Shown piece by piece: positions 15,492 through 24,618 of a stretch of 64,000 nt of DNA (within the stretch, counting starts at the first letter, position 1; the number at the start of each line of letters is the position of its first letter). The notes beneath the pieces are model-generated. The model was not told where the DNA came from. It did not search any database and saw only the letters and a program-made list of their open reading frames with translations. Position numbers and translations under genes: made by a program. Source of the DNA: Actinoallomurus sp048498315 (lineage in GTDB: Bacteria > Actinomycetota > Actinomycetes > Streptosporangiales > Streptosporangiaceae); the NCBI GenBank assembly GCA_048498315.1, contig JBEHYF010000004.1, positions 1-64,000 on the forward strand, in the 5' to 3' direction.

Positions 15492-17498
15492 ATGCGCACC
15501 GCCCGTTCCCTCCTATCCGTCCTCGTCTCCCTCGCCGTGGGCGCCGCGGGTCTCGTGGCGCTCGCCCTCGCCACCGCCCCGCCGGCGGCCGCGCTCGACA
15601 ACGGCTTGGCCCTGACGCCGCAGATGGGTTTCAACAACTGGAACGCCACCCACTGCGGCGCGGACTTCAATGAGGACATGGTCAAGGCCATCGCCGACCT
15701 GTTCGTGTCCTCCGGCCTGAAGGACGCCGGCTACCAGTACGTCAACCTGGACGACTGCTGGGCCGCGCACGACCGCGACGCGAACGGCGACTACGTCCCC
15801 GACCCGGCGCGGTTCCCGCACGGCATCAAGGCGCTCGCCGACTACGTGCACTCCAAGGGCCTGAAGCTGGGCATCTACACCAGCGCAGGCACGTGGACCT
15901 GCGCGGGGACCATGCCCGGCTCGCTCGGCCACGAGCAGCAGGACGCCCGGACGTTCGCCTCCTGGGGCGTCGACTATCTCAAGTACGACAACTGCAACAA
16001 CCAGGGCGTCGACGCGGTCCAGCGCTACACCGCGATGCGCGACGCACTGCTCGCCACCGGCCGCCCGATCCTCTACTCCATCTGCGAGTGGGGCTCCAAC
16101 AAGCCGTGGCTGTGGGCCAAGGACGTCGGCAACTCCTGGCGTACCACCGGCGACATCTCCGACAGCTACTCCTCGATGCTGTCGATCGTGCACCAGAACA
16201 TGGTCCTCGCCCAGTACGCCGGGCCGGGCCACTGGAACGACCCCGACATGCTCGAGGTCGGCAACGGCGGCATGACCGACACCGAGTACAGGTCGCACTT
16301 CAGCCTCTGGGCGGAGATGGCGGCCCCGCTGCTCATCGGCACCGACCTGCGCAAGGCCTCGGCCGAGACGATGAAGATCCTCACGAACAGGGAGGTCATC
16401 GCCGTCGACCAGGACAGGCTGGGCGTGCAGGGCGCCCCGATCAGCACCGACGGCGGCCGCGACGTGTTCGTCAAGCCGCTGGCGAACGGCGACCGCGCGG
16501 TGGCGCTGTTCAACGAGTCCGACTCCCCGCAGCGGATCGCCACCACGGCCGCCGCGGCCGGACTGCCGGCCGCGCCCGCCTACACCGTCCGCGACCTGTG
16601 GGCGCACACCACCCGGGAGACCGCCGGGACGCTCGCCGCGACCGTGCCCGCGCACGGCACCGTGATGCTGCGGGTCGGGACGAGCCGCACGTGGGCGCTG
16701 CACCCGCCGGCCGTCGACGCCGGCATCGGCGTCCCCGTCGCCTATCCGGGCGCGCTGCCGATCATGCAGCCGGGCGACGCCGCCCAGGTCACCACGACCG
16801 TCAGCAACGCCGGCCGGCTGCCCGCGCTGCACGTCCGCGCTCGGCTGACCGCCCCGGACGGCTGGACGGTCGCGGCCACGTCGCCGCGCCGTGCGCCGGC
16901 GCTGCGCACGAACCGGTCGCTGATCACCAGGTGGGCCGTGACGCCGCCCGCCGGAACCGCGCCGGGCACCTACGACCTGACCGCGACGGCGACCTACGCG
17001 GGCGCGTCCGCCACGTCCACCGTCCAGGTCACCGTGCTCACGCTCGCCCCGCCGCCGTCCGGCACCTCCTACCTCAGCGACCTGACGTGGGTGCGCGCCA
17101 CCAACGGCTGGGGACCGGTCGAGAAGGACACCAGCAACGGCGAGACCGCGGCCGGTGACGGCCACCCGATCACCATCAACGGGGTCGTCTACAAGAAGGG
17201 CCTCGGCGCGCACGCGCCCAGCTCGATCGAGTACTACGCGGCGAAGAAGTGCGCGTCGGTGTCCACGGACGTCGGCGTGGACGACGAGAAGACCGCCAAC
17301 GGCTCGGTCACCTTCGAGATCTGGGCGGACGGCACGAAGGTCGCCGACAGCGGCCTGCTGACCACCGCCGACCCGGCGAAGCACCTGACCGCCGACGTCT
17401 CCGGCGCCCAGTTCGTCCGCCTCATCGTCACCGACGGCGGCGACGGCACCAACAGCGACCACGCCGACTGGGCGGACGCCCGGATCACCTGCACCTGA
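15492..17498 (+). CDS. Secreted GH27 alpha-galactosidase with C-terminal NPCBM domain
   Basis: A 668-residue secreted glycosidase. The signal peptide (~1-34) ends near 'PPAAA'. The GH27 (beta/alpha)8 barrel starts at 'LALTPQMGFNNWNATHCG'. The nucleophile is Asp166 in YLKYDNCN and the acid/base Asp252 in WNDPDMLEVGN. An Ig-like NPCBM-associated segment (~415-520) and an NPCBM carbohydrate-binding module (~530-668; 'GLGAHAPSSIEYYA') follow. The family includes alpha-galactosidases and alpha-N-acetylgalactosaminidases; galT nearby favours the former. ATG 15492 has AGAGGAG. A strong hairpin follows the stop, inside the operon. Confidence 0.93.
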   Translation: MRTARSLLSVLVSLAVGAAGLVALALATAPPAAALDNGLALTPQMGFNNWNATHCGADFNEDMVKAIADLFVSSGLKDAGYQYVNLDDCWAAHDRDANGDYVPDPARFPHGIKALADYVHSKGLKLGIYTSAGTWTCAGTMPGSLGHEQQDARTFASWGVDYLKYDNCNNQGVDAVQRYTAMRDALLATGRPILYSICEWGSNKPWLWAKDVGNSWRTTGDISDSYSSMLSIVHQNMVLAQYAGPGHWNDPDMLEVGNGGMTDTEYRSHFSLWAEMAAPLLIGTDLRKASAETMKILTNREVIAVDQDRLGVQGAPISTDGGRDVFVKPLANGDRAVALFNESDSPQRIATTAAAAGLPAAPAYTVRDLWAHTTRETAGTLAATVPAHGTVMLRVGTSRTWALHPPAVDAGIGVPVAYPGALPIMQPGDAAQVTTTVSNAGRLPALHVRARLTAPDGWTVAATSPRRAPALRTNRSLITRWAVTPPAGTAPGTYDLTATATYAGASATSTVQVTVLTLAPPPSGTSYLSDLTWVRATNGWGPVEKDTSNGETAAGDGHPITINGVVYKKGLGAHAPSSIEYYAAKKCASVSTDVGVDDEKTANGSVTFEIWADGTKVADSGLLTTADPAKHLTADVSGAQFVRLIVTDGGDGTNSDHADWADARITCT

Positions 17499-17505
17499 CC
17501 AGCAC

Positions 17506-17530
17506 GCGGGGCGGCCGCCGGCCGCCCCGC
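17506..17530 (+). terminator. Strong intra-operon hairpin after the GH27 gene
   Basis: GCGGGGCGGCC (17506-17516), loop GCC, GGCCGCCCCGC (17520-17530): an 11-bp perfect GC stem 8 bases after the GH27 stop. It lies before the ATPase gene, so it may attenuate transcription or protect the upstream mRNA end. Confidence 0.6.
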
Positions 17531-17552
17531 CCGAACCCACGGGAGGAACGCC

Positions 17553-19133
17553 ATGGCCGAGCAGGACGAGCATGATGGCCGCGCGCCCGGCCATGGCGCC
17601 GGGGAGGGGAAGGCCGTGACGCGGCTGAGCGTCGTGGGCATCACCAGGCGGTTCGCCGGGGTGCGCGCCCTGAACGACGTCTCGCTGGACTTCCCCGGAG
17701 GCACCGTGACGGCGCTGATGGGCGAGAACGGGGCCGGCAAGTCCACCCTCATCAAGATCATCAATGGCGACTATCTGCCCGACGAGGGCGAGGTCGTCCT
17801 CGGCGGCGCGCCGCTGCGGCTGCACGCCCCGGCCGACGCCCGGCGGGCCGGCATCCGCGTGATCCCGCAGGAGCCGGAGATCGTGCCGCACGTGTCGGTC
17901 GCCGAGAACGTCTACCTCGGCGCGCTGCCGCGCCGCGCGGGCCGCGCCCTCGACCGGCGCGCCCTGCGCGCCCGGATCCGCGCCGACCTCGAACGCCTGG
18001 GCTTCGGCCGGGTCCTCGACCCCGACGCGCTCGGCTCGCACCTGACCGCCGCCCAGCGGCAGCTCGTGGAGATCCTGCGCGCGCTCACCACCGACGCCAA
18101 AGTCATCGCGTTCGACGAGCCGACGTCGTCGCTGTCGGAGAACGAGGTCGAGGCGCTCTTCACGCTGATCCGGCGGCTGCGCGAGCAGGGCCTGGCGGTC
18201 ATCTACGTCTCCCACCGGATGCAGGAGATCTTCCGCGTCGCCGACCGGATCGCCGTGCTGCGCGACGGCGGGCTGGTCGGCGTGCGCGAGGCCGCCGCCA
18301 CCGATGAGAACGAGATCGTGCGGATGATGGTCGGCCGCGACCTGTCGGCGATGTTCGCCCGCGAGCACAGCGCCACCGACCGCGTCGTGCTCGAGGTCGA
18401 CTCGGTCACCACCGACGACGTGCGCGACGTCAGCCTCACCGTACGGGCGGGTGAGGTCGTCGCGCTGGCCGGGCTGGTCGGCGCCGGCCGCTCCGAGCTG
18501 GCCGGCGCGCTCGTCGGCGACCTGCCGCTCCGCTCCGGCCAGGTGCGCGTCGAGGGCCGCCCGGTGCGGCTGCGCCGGCCGGGCGACGCCGTGCGGGCCG
18601 GCATGGGCTACGCACCTGAGGAGCGCAAGGCCCAGGCGCTGCTGCTCGAACGCTCGGTGCGCGACAACATCTCCCTAGTCGTGCTCGACCGCCTGCGGCG
18701 GCTGCGGTTCGTGCGCCGCGCCGAGGAACGCCGGCTGGCCCGTGAGTACGTCGACCGGCTGAACGTCCGCACCCCGGACATCGAGCACGAGGTGCGCAAG
18801 CTGTCCGGCGGCAACCAGCAGAAGGTCGTGCTGGCGCGCTGGCTGGCCCGCAAGCCGAAGGTGCTGATCCTGGACGAGCCGACCCGCGGCATCGACGTCG
18901 GCGCCAAGGCCGAGATCTACCACCTCATCGACGACCTGGCCCGCTCCGGCGTGGCCATCCTGGTGATCTCCTCCGAGCTCCCGGAGGTGCTCGGGCTGGC
19001 CGACCGGATCGTCGTGATGCAGAACGGCCACGTCACCGGGGAGCTCGACCGAGCCGAGGCCACCGAAGAATCCGTTCTCGCCCTCGCCATGGCCGAGGAC
19101 CTGACAATGTCCGGACCTGGAGGACAGCAGTGA
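17553..19133 (+). CDS. Sugar ABC transporter ATP-binding protein (two NBDs)
   Basis: A 526-residue fused-dimer ATPase of the CUT2 (RbsA/MglA/AraG) type. NBD1 (~22-255) has Walker A GENGAGKSTLI and Walker B 'VIAFDEPTSSLS'. NBD2 (~270-515) has the degenerate Walker A GLVGAGRSEL, typical of this family, and signature LSGGNQQKVVLARWL with Walker B 'LILDEPTRGIDVG'. It drives the permease encoded next, whose GTG overlaps its TGA. GTG (17617, VTRLSVVG) is an alternative start that would remove the hydrophilic first ~21 residues. Confidence 0.96.
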   Translation: MAEQDEHDGRAPGHGAGEGKAVTRLSVVGITRRFAGVRALNDVSLDFPGGTVTALMGENGAGKSTLIKIINGDYLPDEGEVVLGGAPLRLHAPADARRAGIRVIPQEPEIVPHVSVAENVYLGALPRRAGRALDRRALRARIRADLERLGFGRVLDPDALGSHLTAAQRQLVEILRALTTDAKVIAFDEPTSSLSENEVEALFTLIRRLREQGLAVIYVSHRMQEIFRVADRIAVLRDGGLVGVREAAATDENEIVRMMVGRDLSAMFAREHSATDRVVLEVDSVTTDDVRDVSLTVRAGEVVALAGLVGAGRSELAGALVGDLPLRSGQVRVEGRPVRLRRPGDAVRAGMGYAPEERKAQALLLERSVRDNISLVVLDRLRRLRFVRRAEERRLAREYVDRLNVRTPDIEHEVRKLSGGNQQKVVLARWLARKPKVLILDEPTRGIDVGAKAEIYHLIDDLARSGVAILVISSELPEVLGLADRIVVMQNGHVTGELDRAEATEESVLALAMAEDLTMSGPGGQQ

Positions 19134-20173
19134 CCCAGCAGCCCACGATCTCCGCCGGCCAGGCGGAACCGCAGGAGCCCTCGGAGGGCCGGCCGCACTG
19201 GAGCCGCCGGGTGCTGGTCTTCGTCGGCCCGCAGAACCTCAGCCTCATCGGCGCGCTCATCGTCGTGGTCGTCCTGTTCACGTTCCTGAACTCCGGCTAC
19301 CTGACGTGGGAGAACGTCCAGGTGATCGGCGAGGCGGTCACCGTCGCCGGCCTGCTCTCCGTCGTGCAGACCGTCGTCATCATCTGCGGCGCCATGGACA
19401 TCTCCGTCGGCTCCCAGGCCGGCGTCGCCTCGGTCATCTCCGCCATGGCGTTCATGTCCACCGGCCACAATCCGCTGCTGGGCATGGCGGCCGCAGTCGG
19501 CGTCGGCATCGTCGCCGGCGTCGTCAACGGCCTCGTCATCGTCTACGGGCGGGTCAACCCGGTGATCGCGACGCTGGCCACGCTGGCCGCCTACAAGGGC
19601 GTCGCCCAGCTGATCTCCGGCGGCCGCGCGCAGGGCTTCGTGCTCGGCGACGACGTGTTCATCTTCGTCTCCCGCGGCAGCATCGCCGGCATCCCCGTGC
19701 AGGTGTGGATCCTGATCGTCGTCGCGCTGCTCGTGCACCTCATGCTCAAGTACACCGACATCGGCCGCAACCTGTACGCGATCGGCGGCAACGACACGGC
19801 CGCCCGCCTGGCCGGCATCAACATCAACAAATACCTGATCGCCGTGTACGCGCTGGCCGGCATCGTCTCGGCGTTCGCCGGCATCATCCTGACCGCCCGT
19901 ACCGGCTCGGGGCAGCCGACCAGCGGCAGCGAGGGCCTGGAGCTGCAGTCGATCACGGCGGCGGCGCTCGGCGGCTGCGCGCTGAAGGGCGGCAAGGGCG
20001 GCGTCGGCGGCACGCTCCTGGCGGTGGTGCTGCTCGGCGCGCTCAACAACGGCCTCAACGTCGTCGGTGTCAACACCTTCTGGCAGAACGTCGCCCAGGG
20101 CGCGCTCCTGGTCGTCGCGGTCATCATCCAGCAGCGGCGCACGGGCGAGCGGGCCGTCGGCCTGCCCGCCTGA
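19130..20173 (+). CDS. Sugar ABC transporter permease (CUT2 type)
   Basis: A 347-residue RbsC/AraH-like permease with about ten hydrophobic segments from residue ~35. The conserved loop 'GGNDTAARLAGININKYLIA' and the 'GGCALKGGKGGVGGTLLAV' segment near the C-terminus are typical of the family. GTG 19130 overlaps the ATPase stop (GTGA). It forms the channel of the sugar importer with the 14319 lipoprotein. The N-terminal ~30 residues are hydrophilic. It is followed after ~150 bases by the HAD-GH65 pair. Confidence 0.95.
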   Translation: MTQQPTISAGQAEPQEPSEGRPHWSRRVLVFVGPQNLSLIGALIVVVVLFTFLNSGYLTWENVQVIGEAVTVAGLLSVVQTVVIICGAMDISVGSQAGVASVISAMAFMSTGHNPLLGMAAAVGVGIVAGVVNGLVIVYGRVNPVIATLATLAAYKGVAQLISGGRAQGFVLGDDVFIFVSRGSIAGIPVQVWILIVVALLVHLMLKYTDIGRNLYAIGGNDTAARLAGININKYLIAVYALAGIVSAFAGIILTARTGSGQPTSGSEGLELQSITAAALGGCALKGGKGGVGGTLLAVVLLGALNNGLNVVGVNTFWQNVAQGALLVVAVIIQQRRTGERAVGLPA

Positions 20174-20326
20174 TCGGCGGCGGACCGGGGGGCGGGAAGG
20201 CGAGCGGCCGGGCGCGGGAGCGCGGCAGCACGCCGCAACCCGGCGGTGTCCCCGGACCCCGCGACCAGGGGCGACATCTCGCTGTGATCGGGTAGGCATG
20301 TGTCGTCACCGATCGCTGGAGGTGCC

Positions 20327-21139
20327 ATGCTCGGCCTGCCGGACACCGTGACGGCGTGCCTGTTCGACCTGGACGGTGTGCTGACGCAGACCGCGAAGGT
20401 GCACGCCGCCGCCTGGAAGGAGATGTTCGACGTGTTCCTCCGCGAGCGTGAGGGGCCGTCCTTCCGGCCCTTCGACGCGGTCGCCGACTACGAGCGGTAC
20501 GTCGACGGGAAGAAGCGAGAGGACGGCACCCGGTCGTTCCTGGAGTCCCGTGGCATCCTTCTGCCGGAGGGCGACGCGGGCGACCCGCCGGGCACGCCGA
20601 CGATCCAGGGGCTGAGCAACCGCAAGAACGACCTCGTCCTGCGCAAGCTCGCCGAGGACGGCGTCGAGGTGTACGAGGGGTCGGTGCGCTACGTGCGGGC
20701 CGTCCGGGCGGCCGGGCTGGCCACCGCGGTCGTCTCCTCCAGTGCCAACACCCGGCAGGTGCTCGACGCGGCCGGCATCACCGACCTGTTCGACGCGCGG
20801 ATCGACGGGCACACGGCGAAGGAGCGCGGCCTGCCCGGCAAGCCCGCGCCCGACATGTTCCTCGCCGGCGCCGGTGCCCTCGGCGTGCCGGCCGAGCGCG
20901 CGGTCGTGTTCGAGGACGCGCTCGCCGGGGTCGAGGCCGGACGGGCCGGCGGCTTCGGGTTCGTCGTCGGCGTCGACCGCGTCGACCAGGCCGCCGCGCT
21001 GAAGGAGCACGGCGCCGACGTCGTCGTACGTGACCTGTCCGAGCTGCTGCCGGGCTACGGCACGGGTGAAGGCGCCGACGCCCGTGCGGACGATGGCGCG
21101 GGCGGCCGTCCGGGCGACGGGGAACGGGGGCGCGCGTGA
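20327..21139 (+). CDS. HAD-family beta-phosphoglucomutase-like enzyme
   Basis: A 270-residue HAD protein of the beta-phosphoglucomutase type, predicted to convert beta-glucose-1-phosphate to glucose-6-phosphate. Catalytic 'CLFDLDGVLTQTAKVHAAAW' carries Asp14 and Asp16, and 'YVDGKKREDGTRSFLESRGI' is the substrate-specificity cap. 'VVSSSANT' and 'KPAPDMFL...VFEDALAGVEAG' are HAD motifs II-IV. ATG 20327 follows GGAGG. The stop overlaps the GH65 GTG start. The pair is organised like M. tuberculosis Rv3400-Rv3401 (from memory). The Gly/Asp/Ala-rich tail begins at about residue 245. Confidence 0.92.
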   Translation: MLGLPDTVTACLFDLDGVLTQTAKVHAAAWKEMFDVFLREREGPSFRPFDAVADYERYVDGKKREDGTRSFLESRGILLPEGDAGDPPGTPTIQGLSNRKNDLVLRKLAEDGVEVYEGSVRYVRAVRAAGLATAVVSSSANTRQVLDAAGITDLFDARIDGHTAKERGLPGKPAPDMFLAGAGALGVPAERAVVFEDALAGVEAGRAGGFGFVVGVDRVDQAAALKEHGADVVVRDLSELLPGYGTGEGADARADDGAGGRPGDGERGRA

Positions 21140-23493
21140 TCCGCCAGTCCGCCTACACGGTCGAGCCGTGGTACGTGCGCGAGCAGGGCCTGAACCTCGA
21201 CCTGCTCGCGCAGAGCGAGTCGGTGTTCGCGCTGTCCAACGGGCACATCGGCCTGCGCGGAAACCTCGACGAGGGCGAGCCGCACGGCCTGCCCGGCACG
21301 TACCTCAACTCGGTGTACGAGCTGCGCACGCTGCCGTACGCGGAGGCCGGCTACGGCTATCCCGAGTCGGGGCAGACCGTCATCAACGTCACCAACGGCA
21401 AGCTGATCCGGCTGCTCGTCGAGGACGAGCCGTTCGACGTCCGGTACGGCGAGCTGCGCTTCCACGAGCGCGTGCTGGACTTCCGGGCCGGCACGCTCAC
21501 CCGCGAGGCCGAGTGGACCTCCCCGGCGGGCGACTCGGTGCGGGTCCGCTCCGTCCGGCTCGTCTCGCTGGTGCAGCGGGCCGTCGCCGCCATCCGGTAC
21601 GAGGTCGAGCCGGTCGACCGGCCCGTGCGCGTCGTCGTCCAGTCGGAGCTCGTCGCCAACGAGTCGCTGCCCGACCAGGGCCGCGACCCACGCGCGTCGG
21701 AACGGCTCGAGTCGCCGCTGGTCGCCGAGGAGAGCGTCGCCGCCGGCGACAAGGTGATCATGGTGCACCGCACCCGCAGGAGCGGGCTCCGGGTCGGGGC
21801 CGCGATGCAGCACGAGATCGACTTGCCCGATGGAACCGTCACCACCGACTGCGCCGGAGACGTCGGCCGGACCACGGTCGCAACGAGGCTCAAGCCCGGG
21901 CAGCGGCTGTGCATCGTCAAGTACTTCACCTACGGCTGGTCGGGCCGGCGGTCCCGGCCCGCCGTGCACGACCAGGTGATCGCCGCGATGGCCGCCGCGC
22001 GGCTGTCGGGCTGGGACGGGCTGCTCCAGGAACAGCGCGAATACCTCGACGACTTCTGGGCCGGCGCCGACGTCGAGGTGGAGGGCGACGCGGAGGTGCA
22101 GCAGGCCGTGCGGTTCGGCCTGTTCCACGTGCTGCAGGCCGGCGCCCGCGCCGAGCGCCGTCCCATCCCGGCCAAGGGCCTCACCGGCCCCGGCTACGAC
22201 GGGCACACGTTCTGGGACACCGAGACGTTCGTGCTGCCGCTGCTGACCTACACCCGCCCGCACGCCGCCGCCGACGCCCTGCGCTGGCGGCACTCCACGC
22301 TCGACCAGGCCAAGGAGCGGGCCACCATGCTCGGGCTGCATGGCGCCGCGTTCCCCTGGCGCACGATCGGCGGGCAGGAGTGCTCCGGGTACTGGCCGGC
22401 GGGCGCGGCGGCGTTCCACATCAACGCCGACATCGCCGACGCCGTCATCCGCTACCTCGACGCCACCGGCGACGAGGATTTCGCCCGTGGCGTCGGCCTC
22501 GACATTCTCGTGGCGACCGCCCGGCTGTGGCACAGCCTCGGCCACCACGACGCGGTGGGGCGGTTCCGCATCGACGGCGTCACCGGCCCCGACGAGTACA
22601 GCGCCGTCAAGGACAACAACGTCTACACGAACCTGATGGCGCAGCAGAACCTGCAGGTCGCCGCCGACCTGGCCGAGTCGCACCCTGGCGAGGCCGAGCG
22701 GCTCGGCGTCACCGAGGAGGAGGCGGCCGCCTGGCGGGACGCCGCCGCGGCCGTGCTGATCCCCTATGACGAGCGTCTTCAGGTGCATCCGCAGCACGAG
22801 GGCTTCACCGACCACGCGCGCTGGGACTTCGAGCGCACCCCACCCGACGCGTACCCGCTGATGATGCACTATCCGTACTTCGACATCTACCGCAAGCAGG
22901 TCGTCAAGCAGGCCGACCTCGTGCTGGCGATGTACCTGCGCGGCGACGCGTTCAGTCACGACGAGAAGGTCCGTAACTTCATCTACTACGAGGGGCTGAC
23001 CGTCCGCGACTCGTCGCTGTCCGCCGCGATTCAGTCGGTGCTGGCCGCCGAGACCGGGCACCTGGATCTGGCCCACGACTACCTGGGCGAGGCGTCGCTG
23101 ATGGACCTGCGCGACCTGGAGCACAACACCCGTGACGGGCTGCACATCGCCGCGCTCGCCGGCGCGTGGATCGCGCTGGTCGCAGGGTTCGCCGGCATGC
23201 GGCAGCGGGCGGCGACGCTGTCGTTCGCGCCCCGGCTGCCGCCCGGCATCACGAAGCTGACGTTCCGCATACGCTTTCGCGGCCGGCGGCTGAAGGTCAC
23301 CATCACCGCCGGACGGGCGGTCTACGAACTGCTCGCCGGCGAGCCGCTGGAGATCACCCACCACGGCCGGCCGGTGCGCATCGACGGCGGCGCGGTGGAG
23401 GCGGCCCTCCCGCCCGTGCCGTCGATGCCAAGCCCGCCCCAGCCGCCCGGCCGCGAGCCGCCCCGCCGCCATGGAGATGGGGAGACCGGGTGA
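21136..23493 (+). CDS. GH65 glycoside phosphorylase/hydrolase
   Basis: A 785-residue GH65 protein without a signal peptide, so intracellular. This family contains maltose, trehalose, kojibiose and nigerose phosphorylases, plus some hydrolases; phosphorolysis gives beta-glucose-1-phosphate. The catalytic acid is Glu487 in TGPDEYSAVKDNNVYTN, the same number as in maltose phosphorylase. 'DTETFVLPLLTYTRP' and 'MLGLHGAAFPWRTIGGQECS' flank the active site. The GTG overlaps the HAD stop, and beta-phosphoglucomutase next door would take the product to glucose-6-phosphate, favouring a phosphorylase. The disaccharide substrate cannot be told from sequence. A Pro-rich tail follows residue ~755. Confidence 0.92.
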   Translation: MIRQSAYTVEPWYVREQGLNLDLLAQSESVFALSNGHIGLRGNLDEGEPHGLPGTYLNSVYELRTLPYAEAGYGYPESGQTVINVTNGKLIRLLVEDEPFDVRYGELRFHERVLDFRAGTLTREAEWTSPAGDSVRVRSVRLVSLVQRAVAAIRYEVEPVDRPVRVVVQSELVANESLPDQGRDPRASERLESPLVAEESVAAGDKVIMVHRTRRSGLRVGAAMQHEIDLPDGTVTTDCAGDVGRTTVATRLKPGQRLCIVKYFTYGWSGRRSRPAVHDQVIAAMAAARLSGWDGLLQEQREYLDDFWAGADVEVEGDAEVQQAVRFGLFHVLQAGARAERRPIPAKGLTGPGYDGHTFWDTETFVLPLLTYTRPHAAADALRWRHSTLDQAKERATMLGLHGAAFPWRTIGGQECSGYWPAGAAAFHINADIADAVIRYLDATGDEDFARGVGLDILVATARLWHSLGHHDAVGRFRIDGVTGPDEYSAVKDNNVYTNLMAQQNLQVAADLAESHPGEAERLGVTEEEAAAWRDAAAAVLIPYDERLQVHPQHEGFTDHARWDFERTPPDAYPLMMHYPYFDIYRKQVVKQADLVLAMYLRGDAFSHDEKVRNFIYYEGLTVRDSSLSAAIQSVLAAETGHLDLAHDYLGEASLMDLRDLEHNTRDGLHIAALAGAWIALVAGFAGMRQRAATLSFAPRLPPGITKLTFRIRFRGRRLKVTITAGRAVYELLAGEPLEITHHGRPVRIDGGAVEAALPPVPSMPSPPQPPGREPPRRHGDGETG

Positions 23494-23664
23494 GCCGCCA
23501 CCGCGGCACGGGCCGCGGCCGTGCCCGGAGCGGCCGGTTCGCACGATGCGGGCCGCCCGGAATCATGTGATCATCGGCGCCCGCCGCCTCAGCCGCTGAC
23601 CTCGGCGGCCGTGCCTCCTCCGCTCCGAGAACGACCCGCGGCCGGACGGCCCGGGGATGCGGCG

Positions 23665-24318
23665 TCAGAGGGAGGCGTCGGGGTTGGCCGGGATCGCCGC
23701 CTTGATCGGGGCGGCCAGCTCGATCAGGACGTCGCCCTGCGGGGTGTACTTCGGTGGCACGGTCACCTCGACGTACGCGCGGCGGCCGACGGCGGTGAAG
23801 GTCACGGGACGGTCGGGCGGCAGCGCCAGCCACGAGACGCCGTCCAGCACGGCGAGCTCGGACGTCTTCTTCAGCCCGGACGGGCGCGGCACGCCGCAGC
23901 GCACCACGATCGCCGGCGATCCCCATGCGGTCACCAGCGGGGAGCGCGGCGTCGTCGCCCGCCGCGACTGCCCGTGCAACCGCTGCGGCAACCGGGCGCG
24001 CAGCCCGTCGCACAGCCGTGCCACGGACGCCGGCGGCCTGGGCACCGGTGCCTCCACCGCGCCGGCCCCGCATCCGGCCACCGCGAGGACCGGCGCGAGG
24101 GCGGCGGCCGCGACGAGCACTGCCGGCGGCCGAAGCCGCCCGCGCCCGGTGCCCGGGTGCCCGACGGCACCGGCCGTCCCGCACCTCGGCCCGGCGTGCG
24201 GGGTGCCGGCGTGCGCGGTGACAATGGGTGCCGGCCCGGCGAGCGCCGTCGTTGCGCGTTCCGCAACGGCCCGGCCGCCTGAGACGCTCAATGCGCGGAC
24301 CGGCGGCAGGGAGGGCAC
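23665..24318 (-). CDS. DUF3515 lipoprotein
   Basis: A DUF3515-family protein, a secreted lipoprotein of unknown function in actinobacteria usually next to ddl, Lrp and thiL. The hydrophobic stretch 'PAVLVAAAALAPVLAVAGC' carries the lipobox; the mature part has 'VSWLALPPDRPVTFTAVGRR' and 'VTVPPKYTPQGDVLIELAAP'. Start uncertain: the open frame begins at GTG 24318, giving a hydrophilic ~70-residue leader that is unusually long; an internal start nearer the hydrophobic core lacks a clear ribosome-binding site. It lies four bases from the lrp stop and is co-directional. Confidence 0.75.
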   Translation of the reverse strand: MPSLPPVRALSVSGGRAVAERATTALAGPAPIVTAHAGTPHAGPRCGTAGAVGHPGTGRGRLRPPAVLVAAAALAPVLAVAGCGAGAVEAPVPRPPASVARLCDGLRARLPQRLHGQSRRATTPRSPLVTAWGSPAIVVRCGVPRPSGLKKTSELAVLDGVSWLALPPDRPVTFTAVGRRAYVEVTVPPKYTPQGDVLIELAAPIKAAIPANPDASL

Positions 24319-24322
24319 GGCG

Positions 24323-24556
24323 TCAGATGTGGACGATGGGGCAGGTCAGCGTGCGCGTGATCCCCTCGACCGACTGGATCTGCGCGACGACGAGCTTGCC
24401 CAGCTCGTCGACGTTGTTGGCTTCGGCGCGGACGATGACGTCGTAGGGTCCGGTCACGTCCTCGGCGAGGGTGACACCCGGGATGCCGGAGATCTCGCCG
24501 GCCACGTCGGCAGCCTTGCCGACCTCGGTCTGGATGAGGATGTAGGCCTGCACCAT
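24323..24556 (-). CDS. Stand-alone Lrp/AsnC ligand-binding (RAM) domain protein
   Basis: A 77-residue RAM domain with no DNA-binding HTH. 'VQAYILIQTEVGKAADVAGE' starts the beta-alpha-beta fold and 'VTGPYDVIVRAEANNVDELG' is the typical centre. Such short proteins are assumed to bind amino acids and may form rings alone or with full-length Lrp. ATG 24556 has GGAGG five bases upstream; GTG 24559 is also possible. It is divergent from thiL across 62 bases. Confidence 0.92.
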   Translation of the reverse strand: MVQAYILIQTEVGKAADVAGEISGIPGVTLAEDVTGPYDVIVRAEANNVDELGKLVVAQIQSVEGITRTLTCPIVHI

Positions 24557-24618
24557 CACGTCCTCCCTGTGACTGCCGTCAGGCGGTAACCGTATCGTGT
24601 CTTCATCGGAGGTGGGTT

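Noticed and set aside
15513..18368. Long minus-strand frame of 951 codons over the GH27 and ATPase genes
   Set aside because: It is antisense to well-supported enzymes, made of Arg/Ala/Gly/Asp/Val/His-rich text typical of high-GC shadow frames, and has no domain.
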